Part shown: in pieces, positions 61,330 to 64,000 of the stretch
Layout: each line of letters starts with the position of its first letter
Numbering within the stretch: the stretch's first letter is position 1
NCBI RefSeq assembly: GCF_003634935.1
Contig: NZ_RBXO01000001.1
Coordinates: 2,691,501-2,755,500 of the forward strand
From: Saccharothrix australiensis
GTDB taxonomy: Bacteria; Actinomycetota; Actinomycetes; Mycobacteriales; Pseudonocardiaceae
Reading direction: 5' to 3'
Length of the DNA stretch: 64,000 nucleotides
Translations under genes and position numbers: made by a program
Notes under the pieces: generated by a model
What the model was told of the DNA's origin: nothing
The model's input: the letters and a program-made list of their open reading frames with translations, nothing else
The model's database searches: none

Positions 61330-61797
61330 GTGACCACCTGGACCGTGCGCGCGGTCGACCCCGAGGGCACCGAGGCGCAGACCCTGATCCGCACCTACCT
61401 GGCGGACATCATCGAGCGGTACTACGGCCGCCCGGCGACCGCCGACGAGGTGGCCGGTGCGATCGCCGACGACCCTACCGACGACCTCTCCGCGTTTTTC
61501 GTAGGAAGCGTCGACGGCCGGCCGCTGGGCTGCGCCGGCTTCCGCATGGTGACCGGGGAAACCGCCGAACTGAAACGGCTGTTCGTCCATTCGGCCGCGC
61601 GTGGCCTCGGTGGGGGAGCAGCCCTGCTGGCCGCCGTCGAGGAGGCCGCCGTCTCGATTGGCGCCACGACCGTCCGCCTGGACACGCGCGCTGACCTGGT
61701 GGAAGCCCGCCGGCTGTACGCGCGGCACGGTTACCGTGAGGTAGCACCGTTCAACTGCGACCGCTATGCGGACCACTGGTTCCAGAAGCGGCTATAG
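61330..61797 (+). CDS. GNAT family N-acetyltransferase
   Basis: A 155-residue acetyltransferase with the acetyl-CoA loop HSAARGLGGGAALLAAVEE, preceded by AELKRLFVH and followed by RLDTRADLVEARRLYARHGY and the end of motif B (YADHWFQKRL). The substrate is unknown. GTG 61330 has a moderate ribosome site (gaggtg, 11 bp upstream); the in-frame GTG 61294 is the alternative. Confidence 0.88.
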   Translation: MTTWTVRAVDPEGTEAQTLIRTYLADIIERYYGRPATADEVAGAIADDPTDDLSAFFVGSVDGRPLGCAGFRMVTGETAELKRLFVHSAARGLGGGAALLAAVEEAAVSIGATTVRLDTRADLVEARRLYARHGYREVAPFNCDRYADHWFQKRL

Positions 61798-61824
61798 CTG
61801 CCATCAGGTTTCGACATCCCCCGT

Positions 61825-61838
61825 GTGAGGTGTCTCAC
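61825..61838. promoter_or_regulatory. Operator-like inverted repeat GTGAG-N4-CTCAC
   Basis: GTGAGGTGTCTCAC is a perfect 5-bp-arm inverted repeat directly abutting the TTGACA box of the YCII-LuxR gene promoter. It is well placed for repression or autoregulation. Confidence 0.5.
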
Positions 61839-61869
61839 TTGACAGTGAATAACGGCCCCAGTTGAGTAT
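61839..61869 (+). promoter_or_regulatory. Probable sigma-70-type promoter of the YCII-LuxR gene
   Basis: TTGACA (61839-61844) is followed after 17-19 bp by TTGAGTAT, in which GAGTAT (61864-61869) is the best -10. The perfect -35 supports vegetative sigma factor use. Transcription would start near 61876, favouring ATG 61897 as the start codon. Confidence 0.5.
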
Positions 61870-61896
61870 GTGGCGAAAGTCGGCCGCGGATATGAA

Positions 61897-62448
61897 ATGG
61901 GGATCAGTCCAGTGGCTTTCGCCGTCGAGTTGACATTTCGTGATGCGCGACAGGTTCGGAGATCCATTCATCTGGCACATCGCGAATACTGGCGTCCGCT
62001 CGCCGAACAGGGCGTGCTGGTCGGCACCGGACCGTGGGCCGATGGCTCCGGTGTGCTGCTGATCTGCCAGGTGCCTGACGAGGCCGCGGCGCGCGACCTG
62101 GTGCGGGGCGACCCGTACGTCCGGTCGCAGTCCGTCGCCGAGGTCCGCATCCGGCAGTGGCACGTGCTGCTGGGTGTGCCGGAGGGTGAGCGGGTGCCGG
62201 GCATGGTCCGGCCGCGGGACGGGCAGAGCGCCGAGGCCGCGCGGTCGCGCGAGCCGTTGACGCCGCACGAGCACCGGATCGCGCTGATGATGCTGGAGGG
62301 CATGACCAACCGCCAGATCGCCGAGCACTTCTCGGTGTCGACGCGGGCGGTCGAACTCCACATCACCCGGATCTACCGGAAGCTCGACATCGGCCGGCGC
62401 GCGCAGCTCGCCGCGGCGATGCCGTGGGGTCAGCGCTCGTACCTCTAG
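61897..62448 (+). CDS. Fusion regulator: YCII-like domain + LuxR-type HTH
   Basis: A 183-residue protein. Residues 1-95 look like a YCII domain (FAVELTFRDARQVRRSIHLAHREYWRPLAEQG in parts, with the family His followed by WRPLAEQGVLVGTGPWADGSG). Residues about 125-183 are a LuxR/GerE HTH (LTPHEHRIALMMLEGMTNRQIAEHF; TRAVELHITRIYRKLDI). YCII proteins are small ligand-binding or peroxidase-like enzymes, so this is probably a one-component sensor regulator. GTG 61870 would add nine residues but lies at the probable -10 box. A terminator-like hairpin follows the gene. Confidence 0.85.
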   Translation: MGISPVAFAVELTFRDARQVRRSIHLAHREYWRPLAEQGVLVGTGPWADGSGVLLICQVPDEAAARDLVRGDPYVRSQSVAEVRIRQWHVLLGVPEGERVPGMVRPRDGQSAEAARSREPLTPHEHRIALMMLEGMTNRQIAEHFSVSTRAVELHITRIYRKLDIGRRAQLAAAMPWGQRSYL

Positions 62449-62455
62449 GGCGGGT

Positions 62456-62483
62456 GCCGGGCGCTCCGCGAGGCGCGCCCGGC
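62456..62483 (+). terminator. Hairpin terminator after the YCII-LuxR gene
   Basis: Arms gccgggcgc and gcgcccggc (9 bp) around a 10-nt loop lie 8 bp after the stop codon. Confidence 0.5.
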
Positions 62484-62552
62484 GCCCCATCCCGCGCCAA
62501 GTGCACCCGAGCGGGCGGTTTCCGCCGGTCAGGACGCGGGAACCCGCAGCTC

Positions 62553-62996
62553 ATGGTCGAAGTGAGCCTGCGGGTGTCCGCACCGCTGGAACAGGTGTTC
62601 GGCGTGCTGGCCGACGGCTGGTCGTACGCGAGCTGGGTGGTCGGCGCGGCGCACATCCGCGAGGTGGACGCCGACTGGCCCGCGCCAGGGGCCCGCATCC
62701 ACCACAGCATCGGCCCGTGGCCGCTCCAGGTGAAGGACATCACGACGGTGCGCGCCGTCGTGGCCGGCCGGATGCTGGAGCTGGACGCGCGGATGTGGCC
62801 GCTCGGCGCGGCGCACATCCGGTTCGACCTGATCGAGGCGGGCGGCGCGACCACCGTGCGGATGCGCGAGGAGGTCGAGAAGGGGCCGCTGTCGCTGCTG
62901 CCCGCACCCGTCCAGGCGCTGGCGCTGACGCCGCGCAACCGGGAGTCGCTGCGCCGGTTCGCGGACCTCGCGGAGCGGCGGCAGGCCACCCGCTAG
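62553..62996 (+). CDS. SRPBCC (polyketide cyclase-like) family protein
   Basis: A 147-residue START-like helix-grip protein: VEVSLRVSAPLEQVFGVLAD, SYASWVVGAAHIREVDADWP, GARIHHSIGPWPLQVKDIT and a long C-terminal helix (ALTPRNRESLRRFADLAERR). Such proteins bind hydrophobic ligands; no catalytic role can be assigned. It converges on the FAD oxidoreductase gene across ~197 bp of repeated gtgccgc-type sequence without genes. The same pair (SRPBCC + phytoene-desaturase-like) is common in actinobacteria, by recollection. Confidence 0.88.
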   Translation: MVEVSLRVSAPLEQVFGVLADGWSYASWVVGAAHIREVDADWPAPGARIHHSIGPWPLQVKDITTVRAVVAGRMLELDARMWPLGAAHIRFDLIEAGGATTVRMREEVEKGPLSLLPAPVQALALTPRNRESLRRFADLAERRQATR

Positions 62997-63193
62997 GTCA
63001 CGCGGCCCGGAACCGCTCCGCGTGCCGCGCTTCCGACCGCCGCCGCACGCGTGCCGCCCTTCGACGTCCGCCGGGCGTGCCGCATGCCGACGCTCGGCTT
63101 GGCGCGCCGTCTTGCGGCGCTTCGTCAGCCGTCCCGCCCGCGGCGGTGCCAGGGGTGGACCGCGCTTCGTCGGGAGTGCCGCCTGCGGCGGTC

Positions 63194-64000
63194 TCAGCGG
63201 TAGACCGCCCGGTGCAGGCCGCGCATGAGGAGGCGGTAGCCGTCGCCCGCGAGCCCGTTGCGCGCCAACGCCGCCCGCGCCGCGTTCGCGCCCGCCGCCC
63301 CGTGCACCCCGCCGCCGGGGTGCGCCGACGCGCCGGCGAGGAACAGCCGGTCCACCGGCGTGTCCGACCGGCCCAGCCCCGGCACCGGCCGGAACACCAG
63401 CTGCTGGTGGATCGCCGCCGTGCCCGCGTTGATCGAGCCGCCGACCAGGCTCGCGTTGCGCGCCTCCAGGTCGGCCGGACCGTGGATCGCCCGCGCCAGC
63501 ACGAGGTCCCGGAAGCCCGGCGCGTGCTGCTCGATCAGCTGCTCCACCCGGTCCGCCCGCCGGCGCAGCCGGTCCGGGCTCCAGCTCTCGCCGCGCGGCA
63601 CGTGCGTGTAGCCCCACGCGGACTCCGTGCCGGCCGGTGACCGCGTCGGGTCGGCCGTGGTCATCTGCCCGAGGATCACGAACGGCGTGCGCGGCAGGCG
63701 GCCGGTGGCGATCTCGGTGCTGCCGACCGACAACCCGTTGAGGTCGCCGCCGAGGTGCACGGTGCCCGCGCCCTTCGCCTCCGCCGCCGCCCACGGGATC
63801 GGGCCGGACAGCGCCCAGTCCACCTTCACCGTCGCGTCGTCCCACTCGAAGCGGCGCAGGTCGTCCAGCAGCCGCGCGGGCAGGTGCTCCGCACCGACCA
63901 GGCCGAGGTAGAGGTTCGGCGCGGGCACGTCGGCCAGCACCGCCTTCCGGGCGCGCACCAGGCCGCCGGACGCGTCCCGCACGCCCAGCGCACGCCCTTG
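63194..64000 (-). CDS. FAD-dependent phytoene desaturase-like oxidoreductase (3' part, runs off window)
   Basis: The last ~268 residues of a flavoprotein amine-oxidase/phytoene-dehydrogenase-like enzyme. The frame stays open to the window edge, so the 5' end with the FAD-binding GxGxxG motif is missing. Visible are KVDWALSGPIPWAAAEAKGA, GTVHLGGDLNG, TPFVILGQMTTADPTRSPAG and the C-terminal FAD/dimer motif LFLAGASAHPGGGVHGAAGANAA (in parts). It probably oxidises or isomerises an isoprenoid or other lipid. It is convergent with the SRPBCC gene. Confidence 0.88.
   Translation of the reverse strand, partial: QGRALGVRDASGGLVRARKAVLADVPAPNLYLGLVGAEHLPARLLDDLRRFEWDDATVKVDWALSGPIPWAAAEAKGAGTVHLGGDLNGLSVGSTEIATGRLPRTPFVILGQMTTADPTRSPAGTESAWGYTHVPRGESWSPDRLRRRADRVEQLIEQHAPGFRDLVLARAIHGPADLEARNASLVGGSINAGTAAIHQQLVFRPVPGLGRSDTPVDRLFLAGASAHPGGGVHGAAGANAARAALARNGLAGDGYRLLMRGLHRAVYR

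Overview
The window is about 64 kb of very GC-rich DNA (roughly 70-75 %) with near-total G/C at third codon positions, many GTG starts and 4-base ATGA/GTGA gene overlaps. This points to an actinomycete, most likely of the order Pseudonocardiales (Saccharothrix, Lentzea or Actinosynnema type). That placement is inferred from gene content and from a dispersed palindromic repeat, not from a marker gene. About fifty genes can be supported. I saw no tRNA, rRNA, CRISPR array, transposase or prophage.

Layout. (1) 1-4.7 kb: an acyl-CoA carboxylase beta/alpha pair plus an acyl-CoA dehydrogenase, a branched-chain acyl-CoA degradation operon. (2) 4.7-10.9 kb: an HTH regulator, a long intergenic region, and three paralogous secreted subtilases with a GNAT acetyltransferase between the second and third. 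The first two subtilases have lost the oxyanion-hole Asn. (3) 10.9-11.7 kb: two large nested palindromes, members of a repeat family seen again near 44.3 and 46.8 kb. (4) 11.7-17.5 kb: cyclophilin lipoprotein, aspS, a DUF389 membrane protein, a kinase-fold protein without the catalytic Asp, and an SGNH hydrolase. (5) 17.5-26.2 kb: a minus-strand set of two GT-C glycosyltransferases around a GT2-GtrA protein, preceded by a histidine kinase and response regulator. Two small secreted or anchored proteins are divergent. Direct repeats at 11-bp spacing mark the probable regulator targets. (6) 26.2-27.2 kb: a MUG-type DNA glycosylase and an S4 RNA-binding protein.

(7) 27.8-58.6 kb is a large cell-surface glycan region. 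It holds a priming sugar-phosphate transferase, sugar-nucleotide genes (Gfo/Idh/MocA dehydrogenase, 3,5-epimerase, NAD epimerase, two DegT aminotransferases, two left-handed beta-helix acyltransferases), a 1604-residue secreted multidomain protein, a Wzy-like polymerase, a Wzz-like chain-length protein, a Wzx-like flippase, several glycosyltransferases (GT2, GT4, DUF3118 type, WecG/TagA type and a GT2-GT4 fusion), a TIM-barrel-like lipoprotein and an MFS exporter. A HelD/HelR-type RNA polymerase-associated ATPase is set into it, as are an orphan solute-binding lipoprotein and a small membrane protein. Together these could build a nucleotide-activated amino sugar (possibly a 2,3-diacetamido sugar), start a lipid-linked repeat unit, flip it, polymerise it and decorate it. 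No UDP-sugar 6-dehydrogenase, tyrosine autokinase or ABC exporter is visible in the window.

(8) 58.8-64 kb: a Ser/Thr kinase with a membrane-linked C-terminal domain, an enoyl-CoA hydratase, a GNAT acetyltransferase, an unusual YCII-LuxR fusion regulator with a readable promoter/operator, an SRPBCC protein, and the 3' part of an FAD-dependent phytoene-desaturase-like oxidoreductase that runs off the end.
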